From the NCBI GenBank assembly GCA_002633025.1, contig NMRB01000024.1, positions 651,437 to 715,436 of the forward strand: a stretch of 64,000 nucleotides of DNA, in the 5' to 3' direction. Every line of letters starts with the position of its first letter. The stretch's first letter is position 1. Positions 34,160-47,144 of this stretch are shown here, one piece after another. This DNA is from Notospermus geniculatus (Eukaryota > Nemertea > Pilidiophora > Heteronemertea > Lineidae). Position numbers and translations under genes: made by a program. The notes beneath the pieces were generated by a model that saw only the letters and a program-made list of their open reading frames with translations, did no database searches and was not told the origin of the DNA.

Positions 34160-34270
34160 TCAGCCAAAAATGTACGTCGTAAATCGGGTAAATTCGCCGA
34201 CAACGTAGTTAGTCCCTGAGTTGGAGAGTGGCGCGGTGGCGCCGGCTGTCGAGAAAAAGTGGCAATACCG
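34160..34270 (+). repeat. Interspersed repeat, second copy at 45.4 kb
   Basis: AATGTACGTMGTAAATCGGG, CAACGTAGTTAGTCCCTGAG and GTGGCGCGGTGGCGCCGGC are shared with 45437-45545. Block copy 1 ends at about its left edge, whereas block copy 2 continues into different sequence. Confidence 0.6.
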
Positions 34271-34931
34271 TGGTCCTATAACAGGCCAGGTTGACAAATA
34301 AACGTTTTCTCGTGTGAGTTGGCTCCCAGTCCCAGTTGCGGTTACTTTTTATTACAACTATAGTGTTTGGATCAAAGTGCTTTTTGTTCATTGAAAAACT
34401 CCAACTGGTTAAAAAGTTATAATATATTTGATGGATTTGGTCAGAGGAGAATGAGCAGCCTAATTTGATGATGTCATCTCAGGAATTTGCATAATGAGCA
34501 CGCGTTTTAGTGGTGTATGGACTTACGCAACTGTTCGTGTGAAAGAATGAAGTCAGAAATTTGTCTATCAGTAAATTATGACAATATAATTTTTTTTCTT
34601 CTCCACATTGGATGGCTCAAATTTGATTTCATTTATTCCTGCAATGACATCACGCATAAATTAGCATTTCCGACCCTGGCTAGTTCCTCACTGTACGGAA
34701 AATAGCACCAACATTTTCACACATATTCCTCGACATCTTCCAAACTACTCACCCGAATTGGATGAAACAAAAAGCAAACTACATGTATGTGTATTTGTGT
34801 ATTCTACACACTTCAGTAATATTCTGTGCATTTAATTTTGAGATACAACTTGGTCTTCAAGCCGTGGCGTCATTTCTTCAAATTTTACAAGTGAAATAGC
34901 TCATGACTGATGCAGTTTGGCCCGATTTTAA

Positions 34932-35189
34932 AGAACATGCATCATGACTTCATTGTTTACCGGTACATTCAATGTTTGTAAACATGGATGTTTACATTAT
35001 GTTATTTTTGATTTTTGGGACAGGCCAACGCACCAAATTGAATACTTTTGGTACCAAAAGAATTTCTAGAGAGGCATGCCACCAACAAAGTACTCATAGA
35101 CAAAGACAAAGAAAGACTGACACAAACAAATAAAATGTAAATAAACAATGATTTTCGTGGCCCGCAAAAATACCGGTGATACATTATCT
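34932..35189 (+). mobile_element. TTAA-flanked MITE, second copy
   Basis: TTAA at 34928-34931 and 35190-35193 flanks 258 bp closely related to 29969-30216, for example GTAAATAAACAATGATTTTC. The left end has diverged to AGAACATGCATCATG. Confidence 0.75.
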
Positions 35190-35199
35190 TTAATTTTCC

Positions 35200-35700
35200 T
35201 CCTGGCAGTTTAAGACACTCCAAATGGATCCAACTTAAACGAAGTGTGGGAAAAATACGCAACTTACATGTATTAAATCTGTCATACCATACGACAGGAT
35301 ATAGTAATCGCTTATTAGCTATCATGAAAAAAAGTAAAAATGCCGGAGATAATTGAGTCTGACAGGTGTGGCCGGTCGGAGATTGAAAATCGTCGCCGCA
35401 ATGCTCAGGATCATAGGCTCATAGTTATTTTTATCCTAGAGTTGGCTATTTAGCTAGATATCAAGCCAATCTAAACAGGTTATTTTTTGCTGAATAAACA
35501 CAGATAATGGGCAGGTTAGCCCACACGGTTTTTGTCATTCTATCCATGCACTTTGCCACGCCCACAAGGCTGAAGTTTCCACGGTGCTGCTCCGCTTGAG
35601 AGGTTTTCTAGTGGCTCTCTATGGGCAACTCAACTATGAGTGGTTAGAGTCATTGGTCTCGGCACAAGCCGTAAGGAAACAAACAATGTGACTACATCCA
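35200..35700. other. Noncoding stretch between repeats
   Basis: No exon was recognised. It precedes the 82-bp minisatellite and has no counterpart in the first block copy, where gene copy C stands instead. Confidence 0.4.
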
Positions 35701-35704
35701 TGGG

Positions 35705-36145
35705 TGAATTACCCATTGAGAGCCAACTCATACGAGAAAATTGTCAAGTGGAGCAGCGCTTTTACTTGCAAGGAAACCAATAATGGTGAATTACCCATTG
35801 AGAACCAACTCATAGGAGAAAATTGTCAAGTGGAGCAGCACCTTTACTTGCAAGGAAACCAATAATGGTGAATTACCCATTGAGAACCAACTCATACGAG
35901 GAAACTCTCAAGTGGAGCAGCACCTTTACTTTCAAGGAAACCAACAATGGTGAATTACCCATTGAGAACCAACTCATACGAGGAAACTGTCAAGTGGAGC
36001 AGCACCTTTACTTGCAAGGAAACCAACGATGGTGAATTACCCATTGAGAACCAACTCATAGGAGAAAACTGTCAAGTGGAGCAGCGCCTTTACTTGCAAG
36101 GAAACCAATGGTGAATTACCCATTGAGAACCAACTCATACGATTT
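35705..36145 (+). repeat. 82-bp minisatellite, about five units
   Basis: Units start CCCATTGAGAACCAACTCAT and contain CAAGTGGAGCAGCACCTTTA. Small deletions vary the spacing. It is a length polymorphism relative to 27273-27385. Confidence 0.85.
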
Positions 36146-36471
36146 AGAAAACTTAAGTGCAGCAGCGTTTTTAGGTACAAGACCAATAGTACATTCTTAA
36201 TCATTTTGAGCCACCCACAAATTCTACTCGAAAGAAAAGACCAATTTTAATGAAAGGGGGCTGCTCCACTTGTGAGTTTTTTGCGTGAATGACGTCATCA
36301 GTGTACATTCATCAGACACTCTTGTAAAACGCCCATTTCGATGCAATATGCCGACAAACTCACGTTGCAGGGATTCAAACTCATCGGCCACTGGTCAAGG
36401 GCTTTCCTCAAGGGCTAAAGTCCTAGCTACCGGACAACATTTAGATGAATGAAAGAAAAATATATACTCAC

Positions 36472-36765
36472 ATTTTTTCCATTCGAGTAACCTTCCACCA
36501 CGGTCTTTAACAAATGTCCTAATGTTATACCTTGTTGCGAGCTTAAAATGCCACTGACTAATTTTAAAGTATCTATACTAATGTCTCGTTTATATGAATC
36601 AAGTTCTTCGTGGCACTTTTGAGGTTTGAATCGATCCTGTTGCCGCGATCTTATAACATTCTCTAATTTTACTAACCAGTCTGATAATTTATGAAAAGGA
36701 ACCGAAGCAGTCAGTCCAGAAAAACTGCACAGAACGAGAAAATACACGGCTCGTTTCGTTGCCAT
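36472..36765 (-). CDS. Signal-peptide first exon, copy 2
   Basis: This exon encodes the same 98 residues as 27721-28014 and has the same GTGAGT donor and upstream CCAAT and TGACGTAA elements. If the 7-kb blocks are two haplotypes, this is an allele; if they are a real duplication, it is a paralogous first exon. No following exon is seen between it and copy C. Confidence 0.55.
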
Positions 36766-37702
36766 TTTGGTTATGGTTTAAAAGTATCCGCACGGCGTAT
36801 TACCATTATTATGAGTGTAGAACAATCGCGTGGAATGAAATCAAATGGCCTCGTTGCGTGGGCGGCCATCATGACGTAACAATACCTCATTCATGAAAAT
36901 GCTGCGCTCTGATTGGTCGCCTGGAAGTCGACTGTGGCTACATTGCGCTGCTCAACTGGGCATAAACACTCCATTCAAGAAGAGTGTCTTCGTAGGCAGC
37001 TTCCGTGAACAAAGAGTTGCTCCCTTGAGATGAAAAATCGAATGTCGCTGCAGCGGGGGAGGGTGCACTGACCCCAGACGCAAAGATTAAATGATTCGTG
37101 AAGTCTTGGAGCAGGCGCAGGCGGCGGCATCACGGTTGGAAGTCAATGATAGCGTGTTCGGTGACAATAAAGATCGTTTAATAGGACAACTGAGGACAAG
37201 CTAAAGTTGATACGCTCCGACGACGGTGACGGACAACTTGCCGTCAGGGAGTCGTGTCAGTTTTGAACTGATAACGTGAAGTTGAGGTTGTTGACATCGC
37301 TATAAAGTTTATCAAAACGAATGTACTTGGCCAAGAAATAGCCAAGGGATTTCCTGCATCCCAACCTATCCCGTCGAAAATCAAAGCTGCAGCCCATGAA
37401 TGATAACCATCATGACCCTCAAACGTGCATGGCAACAACTGCGTGTACTCTCAGAATGGCACGACTCAACTGAGTGGTTAGAGTCATTGGTCTCGGCACG
37501 AGTTAAAATATGGAGCCTGACACCTGGCGTCCATCTTGAAATCCAACATGGCGTCCATCTGTCATAAATTTTGGGGGCTCCATGTTGTTCCCCGATATCC
37601 AAAACATGGGTAAAGGTACTTTATTTACAGTGCTATGGGCAATAGGACCTGACATATTGCCGAAAAATGGCTATTTTGGCGGCCATATTTAAAATCAATA
37701 TG

Positions 37703-37703
37703 N
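37703..37703. other. Assembly join (single n)
   Basis: An isolated n lies in the stretch that differs from block copy 1; homology resumes at about 37866. Confidence 0.8.
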
Positions 37704-39283
37704 GTTTACATTTGGATGGTGTTTGTAAACACAAAATTCAGCCAATCAGAATGCACGAAAATTTCTTTTGTTGACATTCTGGAGAAGTTTGTTTACATTT
37801 TTCCCCTAAATTCGTCCCCTTTCAAATTCTATTTCTAAATCAAATTTGTTCGCTTTTGATTCGCTTTAACCGCATCGGACCTGTCACCTCTGAGGTTCCG
37901 GGTTCGAAACCCGGTTCGCCCCGACGATGTTCGCGGAATAAATTTTAATCTCGATGATAGCGATACTTCGCTATCCTCACAAAAAAATATCATTCCTTAC
38001 ACATGGGTTATTATATCAATGACATGCACCGGTTTGTGCAGCTTGTTTAGAAGCTGATGAGCACGCTGTGACGATCCGATGTGCATACTGATAAGGGTTG
38101 ACCTATACTGTTTGGCATTTTTAGTGAACTCCAGATCGATTTTGGTGGAAAGGTTATCGCTTTTTCACCGCCCGGGTGTACGTCCATCGTCAAAATGATT
38201 TCAATCTGCCATTTGTGTTTTTCCTGTGGTTCACTGCCGAGCAGAGATAACAAAAATGAAACACTTCAACGGGTTCTGAGGCATGAAAACCCGCAAGGAA
38301 GTAGATTATATGGATGTTTGCAAAATAACCGATGTGCATTTTTTCCACATCCTTTGCCAAATGGCCTATCCGTCACATATGAGGCAGTTTCGAAACTCGA
38401 GAATAACTGGGGAAAAAACTGGTGTTCCCATCCACAAGGGTGTGTGTAATCCTGGGACACATTCAATGCCATCAGTCTGTTTTTAGAGGAATTGATCTGA
38501 ACTTTCTGCAGCGGTAGGTTTGGGGAAGGTAGAGCAAGGCACTTATCGAAAACCAGGGCCATCCCTCTGCCACAAAGATGGCTGCCATGGCGGCCATTTT
38601 GAATTTTACATCTGGATGAACACTGGGGCATTCCTGGAGGAATCGATCTGAAATTTCTGTGATAGGTTGGGAGAAGATAGAGCTAGGCACCTATCGAACA
38701 CCAGGGCAATCACTCTGCCACCAAGATGGCTGCCATGGCGGCCATTTTGAATTCCATATCTGGATAATAACTGGGACATTCCTGGATCTGAAATTTCTGT
38801 GGAGATCGTAAAGTAAGAGTGATTCTTTGACAGAACATCCTTGCTAGAGTTGGATCCAAGACCCCAATCAACCAGTTATGAATTTGGAAACCATGCAATC
38901 GATGGCAAATTTCTGGCAGCCTTTTTTTCAGAAACCTCCACCGTAGAAAAACTATCGCAACGTTCTCCGTAAAATCACTCCTCTCGGAAATTGAACGTTC
39001 CCAGAACACGCCTCCAGAAGGTCGATTTTTGGCAGGGTGGATAAGCCGTTGATACTCACTCTCATGTGGACGGGGTTCAGATTACAAATCGTTCTTGACG
39101 TTTTAATCTGTATTAGGCGGAATTTGATGACCAGAACACACGTTCGCGTCGCTAAATACCGCCATACGATGACCGCAGCACATGACATTTATGAGAGACT
39201 GATAACACATCCTGCCAACCGTTGGGGACAATTTTTCCGAAACCCAACGTACGAATTTCTGGAATGGAGAATATTTGAGATTA

Positions 39284-39430
39284 GGGAGGTTTAGAAATCA
39301 AACGACAAACGTAAAGTTTACGACAACGTTTCATACTACACATTAACCAGATTTTATATAATTGCATTTTCGGTACAAAAATAACGTTGTCGTTAAAGTT
39401 TACGTTTATCGTTTGATTTCTAAACCTCCC
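39284..39430 (-). repeat. Foldback MITE, empty site, core inverted
   Basis: TA-flanked with the same ends as 29931-30331. The internal asymmetric segment (ACATTAACCAGATTTTATA) is the reverse complement of that in copy 1. It holds no nested insert. Confidence 0.8.
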
Positions 39431-39996
39431 TACTGTCAGCGATAACGATACGTGAAGCTCGCTCTCACGCTGTGAATGGAAAAAGCCTTGAAGAAAAACA
39501 CCCCCGCCTTCTTGATTCCTGAAGTGAGTAATTAGGAAGCAATGATGGGTCGTGTTTGATTGTAGTTCTAGTACAATCAAAGAGTGAATTAGTACGAGGA
39601 ATTTGCCTGCGAGGGGGAGGAGGGCGGGAAGCCTGGCCGCTACGGATTCTACCAACAGAAGATAAACAAAAATAGGAGCAGGCCTCGGGCTAACAATGAA
39701 GAAAATCTCGGTAGAATAATATAATTTTCTTGAAGCAATACACTGCAATCTGGATATAAGATTGGTGTAGATTATATGGGCGGTTATATCCGCAAAAGGT
39801 AGACGTTGAAAAAACAGAGACGTACATGTAGGTTACTTAATCAGAGACGTGGTTTTAGAAAACAGAGATGTTCTTTAACAAAACAAAGATGTTCTTTAAC
39901 AAAACAGAGACATTTAGTTGTGATTTGGAGTCGTTCTGGTTCACAAAGGAGACGTTGGGTGGCACTCGAGCCGTTGCGAAAACTCAATCTCCCTCT

Positions 39997-40223
39997 TAGA
40001 CTGGTTCCCGGTCCCAACATAGCTGACGCAATAAGGGACCGGTATTGCGTGATGTAACGTCGCAGTTGATTGGCTTGCTATTTTGGGGATGTGAGGTGCC
40101 ATGTTGAATTTCTACTGAGTGGAATCTTCTGTGACGTCACAACCTGGTAGCTTTCTGCCAGGTATGGCCGCCCAATACTGGTCCCTTATTCCGTAAGCTA
40201 TGTTGGGACCGGGAACCTGTCTA
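39997..40223. repeat. MITE with TAGACTGGTTCC ends, copy 2
   Basis: Counterpart of 30859-31085, with point differences. Confidence 0.8.
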
Positions 40224-40701
40224 TCTCCCTCTGCAAGAACTCAAAAAATTTCGTCATTTCTGCGACTGCATCGCCGACATAAGTGTAGTGGGACGAGTGC
40301 TAAATATGACCTACTTTCATAATATCGGTCATCAGGCGCGAAAACGACAGAAAAACAAGTACCAGTATATCTATTATTACAAGGTTGCAATAATATTTGT
40401 TAGCCATTTATCGGCAGGGTCTTCGCATCCATTGTCGTCTAATAAACTGTGTTTCGTGATGTAAGTGGCCGATGTAGGGTCATAATATCTTTATTATAAC
40501 CTAATAAGCCGAGATATTTTTTATAATAATTGACAAACCCGACCCCCGAGAGCTCGCCCCCGCATGTTTTTGTCGTCAGATTTTCTTGTGTTGGTGAGGT
40601 CACGGAGATGTTCGCCCGGTTCTCATGATGCTAAGAAAAGTTTTTGAAAAATACCCTAAAATCTCGTTTAAGAGGTCATGTCGGTGCCAAAATCAATAAG
40701 C

Positions 40702-40808
40702 AGGGGCCTATTTCATAAAGTGACTTTACGCTAATGGTACCTTTAACAAAATGGAAAATGCATTGAGGTTAATGGTACTATTAGCTTAAAGTCACTTTTA
40801 AGCCCCCA
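40702..40808. repeat. MITE, GGGGCCTATTTCATAAAG arms, copy 2
   Basis: The left arm GGGGCCTATTTCATAAAGTG is complete here. The right arm AAAGTCACTTTTAAGCCCCC is shortened. Confidence 0.6.
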
Positions 40809-41517
40809 GGTCTTTTTCATTGACAGTTCGGCTTGGAAGGGATTAGCAGGCTAAAGCCAATCAGATAAAATACCCTATTTCTAAACAGGAGTAATACTGG
40901 CCTACTGGCCTAATTTGACATCTTCGACATGACCTCTTAAACGTTAATTTACAGTATAAACGAGCATGACTAGGGAATGAACGTTGAATGACGAGGCTTT
41001 CCAACCCACGTTGGCTGAACTGAAATTGCTATTTTCCGACATGAAATCCTTTCAATTGAATAAAAAAAAATATCGATGGGCTGATTTCCGGCCGTAGAAT
41101 CGACAGCGGGCGATTCGAATGGCGGGGGTCGATCAAAAAATGCCGGCCTACAGCTTCCCCCGCACATCATGGCCGGCCCCGCCCCGTCCTATTTTTCCCG
41201 TACAGCGAGGCACACAGCCATTCATCTGGGGTGCGGCTGCATTGAGCCAAGTACTCCATCTAAATTCGACTCATTCTTCCCGTCCCGACCAATTTCCTTT
41301 ATTGATTTCCACATTCCTCCTCTTTCCTTTGGTTTGCCAATAAGTGATATTCTCCACCCACGATAGTTACCAGACATCGACAATCATCCAGTGTAAGAGG
41401 GGAAAATATCCCGACAATAAGTGTCCGCTTTTTTTCAATTTGTATACACTGTATTTGCCAATATTGGTCACTAGGCAGATTTCAATGTTTCTAGCACACA
41501 GTGCGCCCCCTCTTTCC

Positions 41518-41629
41518 CGAAATCCTGGATCCGCCCCTGTATGGTCCGGAATGGCCTGGGCGAGATTCGACACCGGGACCTACCGCTTGTCAGGCGGACG
41601 CGATAACCACTGGACCAACAAGGCTTTTT
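41518..41629 (-). repeat. tRNA-Val-like SINE head beside a hAT-like end, copy 2
   Basis: Identical by eye to 32395-32505. Confidence 0.5.
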
Positions 41630-42280
41630 GATTGGCAAAAGGTCACGACACTTGAGACACAGCAATTTCCCTCACTCAGAAATCTCCGCGCGACCACTCA
41701 ACCACAAGTCTATCAGAACGGTGTATAAATTGATTGACTCGTCAGTCTGTCATTGAGATAGTGTATGGTCCTCCCCCGCATGTGGTAGCAGAGTGTGTTC
41801 CAAATCACAGGACAAAAATACATGTTGAAATCGCGAGACAGAACTCGCGTTCACCATCGGAATTTAGTTAACATCGTTTTCAACTTACGTGACGCACGGA
41901 ATTAAACTGAACTGCAGATTTGGTCCATTATTTGGACGCGATGGGGAAGTGATGGAACTGGAAGAGGAATCGGAGTCTGTGAAAGAACCGCAGATACTTT
42001 CGAACCCCCAGTAGGAAATTATGTTCTGTTCAACATGATTGGCCTTTTACTGATTGTGACTGGTTGATTGCTCATTCATAACACTAACCATGGCGTGAAA
42101 GATGATAAATATGACAAATGAAAGAAAAACAGCCGCGTAATGTCATACTTGATTGGGGAGGTTTTATATTGGGTGGACCCGAAGAGCAACACACGGGGCA
42201 ATTCCACGGTCTCGGACGTCACATTTTTTTCACTTTTTCAGTGCTGTTTCAGCAAATTTTGGAACCACAGAAAGATGTAA

Positions 42281-42515
42281 TACCCTGCATCATGTCAGGC
42301 TCTTGTCCTTCTATGCCCCTGGCATGAATTAAGTTCATTGTGATTCATAATTAGTGCACTGTTTGCACTGTTTGCTAGTTGCGTCACGGACGTGGCATCG
42401 CACAGTTCTCGTCCGTGACGCAACTAATTATCAAACAGTGCACTAATTATGAATCACAACGAACTTAATTCATACCAGGGGCATAGAAGGACAAGAGCCT
42501 GACAAGATGCAGGGT
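42281..42515. repeat. Long palindromic MITE, copy 2
   Basis: Same arms as 33155-33385. It differs by a short CACTGTTTG duplication on the left and by loss of a few bases near the centre on the right. Confidence 0.8.
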
Positions 42516-43299
42516 ACTTAATGGTCCTTTGGTGCAATGAGTTGCAGAGACCGCACTGAACAAGTAAAAAATATCCCGAATTTTACCGTGGACTTTCCCA
42601 ACGGATAGCAGTTAACAAGATGTCCTAAACGGACGATAACATGCCGACATTTTGACGTTGTTGTATTTGATTTTTTCCATCAGGGCCGAAGCCACAGCAT
42701 TATTGGCCTGATAAGCATGGAAGACGAAAATACCTCGAAAAAAACTTTACCCCGCTCTTAGTCTTGAAAAATTGTGATTTTTGAATGATTCAGATCATAT
42801 CCAGTCACTTTGCAATCTTCACTTCTTCAAAAATCCCTGATTTCAAGGAATTCTCAACAAAATTCCATCCCTACATCCTGTTTCTGGTGAAGTAAAGGAA
42901 AGCCAATAGTGGCGAAACTCGCAATGAACCTTGCAACAATCGAGGGATCGTAACCATAATTATTATGGTATTGCAGAGCCGGAGGGCTCTGCCGTGATTG
43001 CAGAAATCATGATTTGATATCTACCGTAACGATGGGTAGAGAGAAGTCGGTGGTATGCACCGCTCGACTGCGCCTTTTGGCTGCGAATACATAGGGCTAC
43101 GCGGAACATGGACATGCCGGTTAACAAAGGCTTCACGGTCGCGAACACTTTGTGAAGCCTTTGTAAACCAGCGTCGAGGTACACGCGACAGACACGGACA
43201 CGCAGGGGAACAAAGGTTTCATGGGGATGAATCCTTTGTGAAGCCATTGTTCGCCTGCGTGTTCGTGTCACGTGTGCCTCGATGTAAACTCAGCCTTCA

Positions 43300-44550
43300 G
43301 CATTCGCAGCCTCAGATTCGCTGGCGGGCTATTGCCACTCAACCAATGAGATTGTGTCAATGGTTCATGGGACTGCAAAATGGCGACGTGACTTCACCGC
43401 TTGACCAATGAGACGGCGTCTTCGACCCACGTGATTTCAAAATGTCCGCATCGCCGACAGAAATTCCTCGAACTCGTGGACAGCCCACCACTAGTCGCTT
43501 TTGCCTCCACAGAAACGATGTTTTGAAATTTAGCAAGGGTGTAATGGGTGATTATCCCAGTGATAAATTTCCCCAGGACAATTTTTCTACAGCATCCCCG
43601 ACATTTCTTGTTGTTTTTAAATTATTTTATCGCGGCAATTCCGCCAATCTACCGCGATGGAAGAAGCCGTTGAATTCTTTCAAATAAAAGAACTGAAAAC
43701 CTTAATAACTTGTTCATTTCCTGCCAGCCGCCCACCACTTATTACAAAGGGCTGTTTGAAGTAACAGACTGATTAATAAGACCAATTTAAATTTCAGGAT
43801 GCAGTCATTCTTCCAATTACAATCTAGTCATATGACAGGTTTGCTATGGCCAAAGGGAATACGAGGTTTATTAAAGTGACGAAAGCCGACGGGAGAGGAT
43901 ATCTTGATGTAAGTGCTGGCCTGAGAAAATTCAGAACACTGGTAATTGATGATCGTGATTGTGGGCACACGACAAGATGGCACGGAAGGCGATATCTGTC
44001 TTCTAATTGATTTTGCCAATCTCCACAAACATGCAAATGCATACATCTGTCTTTAATGCCATTCAGACGAGCCAGCGAAATATACACGATTTCCTGTACG
44101 AGCAGTTATGACCGCAAAATAAAGACTTCAAAGTACGACTGTGTGCATTAGGTGACTCTTTATCCCTCCCCACCTTGATAAGACTGGTCTCCTGTCCAAC
44201 CTATATATAGTCAGTGGTAACACCGAGGCTGGACTGATACTATGTCGAAACAAAAATGGCCGCCATACCTTCATCACTTGAGAAGTTCAACGTGCTGTTA
44301 TAGCCCTTCATCAGGTTAGGTAACATGCTTCAACTCATTCTTTTATTTGTAACAACAATCTCAATACCTAATTGGTAACTTAGATCATTCAAATAGATAG
44401 ATTTGAACAGTCTTATCGAGCATGCATATACGACGTGCCTAAAGGTCAAAGGTTACGTCGGCCGTCGCGAGATACAAAATGTATACAGTCGGGCTTTAAT
44501 ACAAACAAAGACATTGATAAACCAGTCGTTTTGATGTCATCTCCAGTAGC
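43300..44550. other. Intergenic, no gene seen
   Basis: No exon-like frame with splice support. Short open frames here lack conserved motifs. It follows the end of the duplicated block. Confidence 0.4.
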
Positions 44551-44554
44551 AGAT

Positions 44555-44830
44555 ACGAAAGACGTCAAGCGGTCCTGCAGTCGGCGGGACGATCGCCAGT
44601 CGAAGCTAAGAAAGACGTTGGGCGGCGCTGCAGTCGCAAATATTTGGTGTCGTATGTGGTAAAGTTACGAAATCCGAAGAGTTTGTAAGTTTTGATCTGC
44701 TGCGACTTGCGATCATTTTAACGATTGCAGCGGCACCCAACGTCTTTCTTAGCTACGATCGACATCACATCGCAACGACCAGACAGAGATTACGATTTAA
44801 CGTTTTTATTTTCGCAATGTTTGCGGATGT
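44555..44830. repeat. GGTTATATCCGC-family foldback, diverged
   Basis: AAGACGTTGGGCGGCGCTGC on the left pairs with GCAGCGGCACCCAACGTCTT on the right, and the right end is TGCGGATGTAACGACCCATA. The left terminus is not recognisable. Confidence 0.6.
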
Positions 44831-45548
44831 AACGACCCATAATGCGACAGACAACTCGGAAAAGAACTAAAACGGCCCGACTTGGTTGAATCGATCGCGG
44901 CCTGTCTGTGATTGGCGTGGGTGGAGAGGAGGTAACACGACCAAGATAGACCAAATTAGATCGTAAGTGATCTCGTTCGGTTGTCTGCTTGTGCCATCTG
45001 AATAATGGAGGAGATAACGTGACGGGTGACTTGTTATGGAGCCGCGAGATCGAGGCCAAGTATCGTGAAGAATTAAAGCCGCATTGTATTGAATTCAGAA
45101 AATGCTTACGTCCTCCGACGTTAGTGTAGTGTAAAATGTACTATGCTCTATGTGGTAGAGCTCTGCCTGCTGTTTTTTCGATGCCTTGCTGAAAACTAAG
45201 CATTGATTTTTTGAAGTACGTATCAGGCAACCATTTTGGGGACCTTCACAAGGCTATGAGACCTCTACCTGCAGTCTCCTAACACTTTGAAAATTCCGAA
45301 AAATTCAATACTCTGAGGCGGGCATCGATGAAGTGTATTCTTTAAAGGAGCACGGTATTGGATCTCAAATGCGTTATTTGACTGCCGACGTAGAGGGAGG
45401 TATCTAGCGGTAGTAAGATGAACTACAAAAATGCATTACAAAATGTACGTAGTAAATCGGGCCAATTCGCCGACAACGTAGTTAGTCCCTGAGATGGAGA
45501 GTGGCGCGGTGGCGCCGGCTGTCGGGAAAAAGTGGCAATACCGTGGGT

Positions 45549-45767
45549 CTAAAGGGCCTCTAGAGGCAGCTTGCTATTGGGCTACTAACAGTACTGCCAC
45601 AATGCAACAGGTGGCGCTAGTAACCATGAACTCACGAATTGTGGATCAAATGTTCACACTGAGGAAATTTTACTTCAAAAATGATGCTCAAGTTGAATTC
45701 TCATGCCACTCTGCATCAGTAATCACATAAATATGCACTAAAAAGCTGCCTCTAGAGGCACTTTAAT
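45549..45767. repeat. MITE with CTCTAGAGGCAGC arms
   Basis: GGCCTCTAGAGGCAGCTT and AAGCTGCCTCTAGAGGCA are inverted ends of a 219-bp piece flanked by TAAAG/CTTTA. Confidence 0.6.
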
Positions 45768-45769
45768 AT

Positions 45770-47100
45770 TGCTTCGTGAGCGAAGCGTCAAGTACTATGG
45801 GCGGCATTTTCCGCAAAAATGGGATAGGCAGAGCAGAAGGGTTTATGCGGAAATTTCCGATTGCTATTGTGGCTTCTCAGCACTGAATTGTCCAAGTCAC
45901 AATCGAATGTATACCCGAGTCAGGAATCACACGATCAAACTAGGCCCTGTTTTGTTCAAAGGCTTTGACGCTATCACGTCAATCTTTAAAACGCTTAGCG
46001 AACCGTAAAGGACCGGTAGCTTCGTTTGACCTTATAGGCACATGAAAATACACATTATCTGTTGTAAATAGCTCTGAACGTTTTGAAAATGCCAGCAGTG
46101 TATGTCATAGATTCAAAAATGGAATGATGTCTACTTGACTTGATTTCGACAACTAGCAATGTTGTGGTGACGATAGGTTGAGTATAGAGTGACATTCAGA
46201 AGAAGGAATCTCACTGCTACACATGAAAAATTTCAGGAAAAATAACACAACTGTGTTCAAACTCGGAGGATATTAAAGGTCTAAAGACAATTTGGAGTGT
46301 CTGGCTTTCGGACTTTTTCTTGATTGACTCCAGCTGAAAGGATGACTGACATTTTGCGTAGCAGCCAGTGCCACAATTCGTAGACTTCCGATCAGTGACA
46401 CCGATGCAAGAAGCTGAGTAAAATGGGGAGCGGTTTTAGATTCAGGTAACTTGGCAAATTTTCGTTTAAATTTGAGCGTTTTCAACATTCGCAACCGCAC
46501 ATAGAATTCAGATCATAAGTCCAAGTGTGGAAGGAATGGTCATCCTATGAATGCAAGTCCCAGTTACAATAGTCTACTATTGTAAGGTTATTTTCGAATG
46601 GCCATGGTTTTCATGTAGCCATTATACTATTCTTTTGTTGATCAATTTAATAGGACTTTGATGCCAGGTACTTAGATTCCTGTCACGCCTGTGCTCCGCA
46701 GTTCGAAACTGTTCCAGATTTCTTTGGTCTTTACCCAAGAATGACGGAAAGACCCGAAGTGTTACGAATGGCGGGTTTTGGCTAGATTGGTTCCATATCT
46801 CTCCACCAGGGCTTTTATTGAGATTGGTATCGCCTGCCGTCCATTACCAGGTGATTGGTCGAAACGTTGCGCAGGCGTAACCGATTCACCCAATCAGCGC
46901 GTTTCTTTCGGCTGCGGTTCAGCCGAACACGTGGTGATGGGCAATAGGAGATGCCGATCTGTCTTCGTTTACCAGATATCCGGAATGCGGTATACGGGAT
47001 GCCGAAAATGCATACATAGCATATACCGCTCCCGCATTCCGGGTGTCCGGTAAACGCAGCTTTAGCCCTAGCGGTGAGATCGGAAACCAATCCAGATTTT
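45770..47100. other. Noncoding, no upstream exon of the PPxY gene found
   Basis: A single GGGCGGCATTTTCCGCAAAA end lies near 45799. A short inverted repeat (TATCCGGAATGCGGTATAC against GTATACCGC-type sequence) lies at 46975-47055. No signal-peptide exon could be identified. Confidence 0.4.
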
Positions 47101-47144
47101 GGCATGCAGAAGTTTATACAGGCGTCCTTGCTATTGTTTTGCAG

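Larger units (their letters stand above)
27285..34172. repeat. 7-kb duplicated block, copy 1
   Basis: Bases 27285-28402 match 36040-37152, and 28508-34172 match 37866-43290, with a few percent substitutions and several indels. The only exon inside is the signal-peptide exon at 27721-28014. Otherwise the block is noncoding and full of MITEs, a SINE and a tandem repeat. The isolated n (28403) and the one in the other copy (37703) both lie between the two matched segments. Confidence 0.85.
36040..43290. repeat. 7-kb duplicated block, copy 2
   Basis: This is the counterpart of 27285-34172. It repeats the signal-peptide exon, MITEs, SINE and palindromes, lacks the TTAA-flanked insert in the foldback MITE, and has unique sequence at 37153-37865 around the n at 37703. 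Confidence 0.85.
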
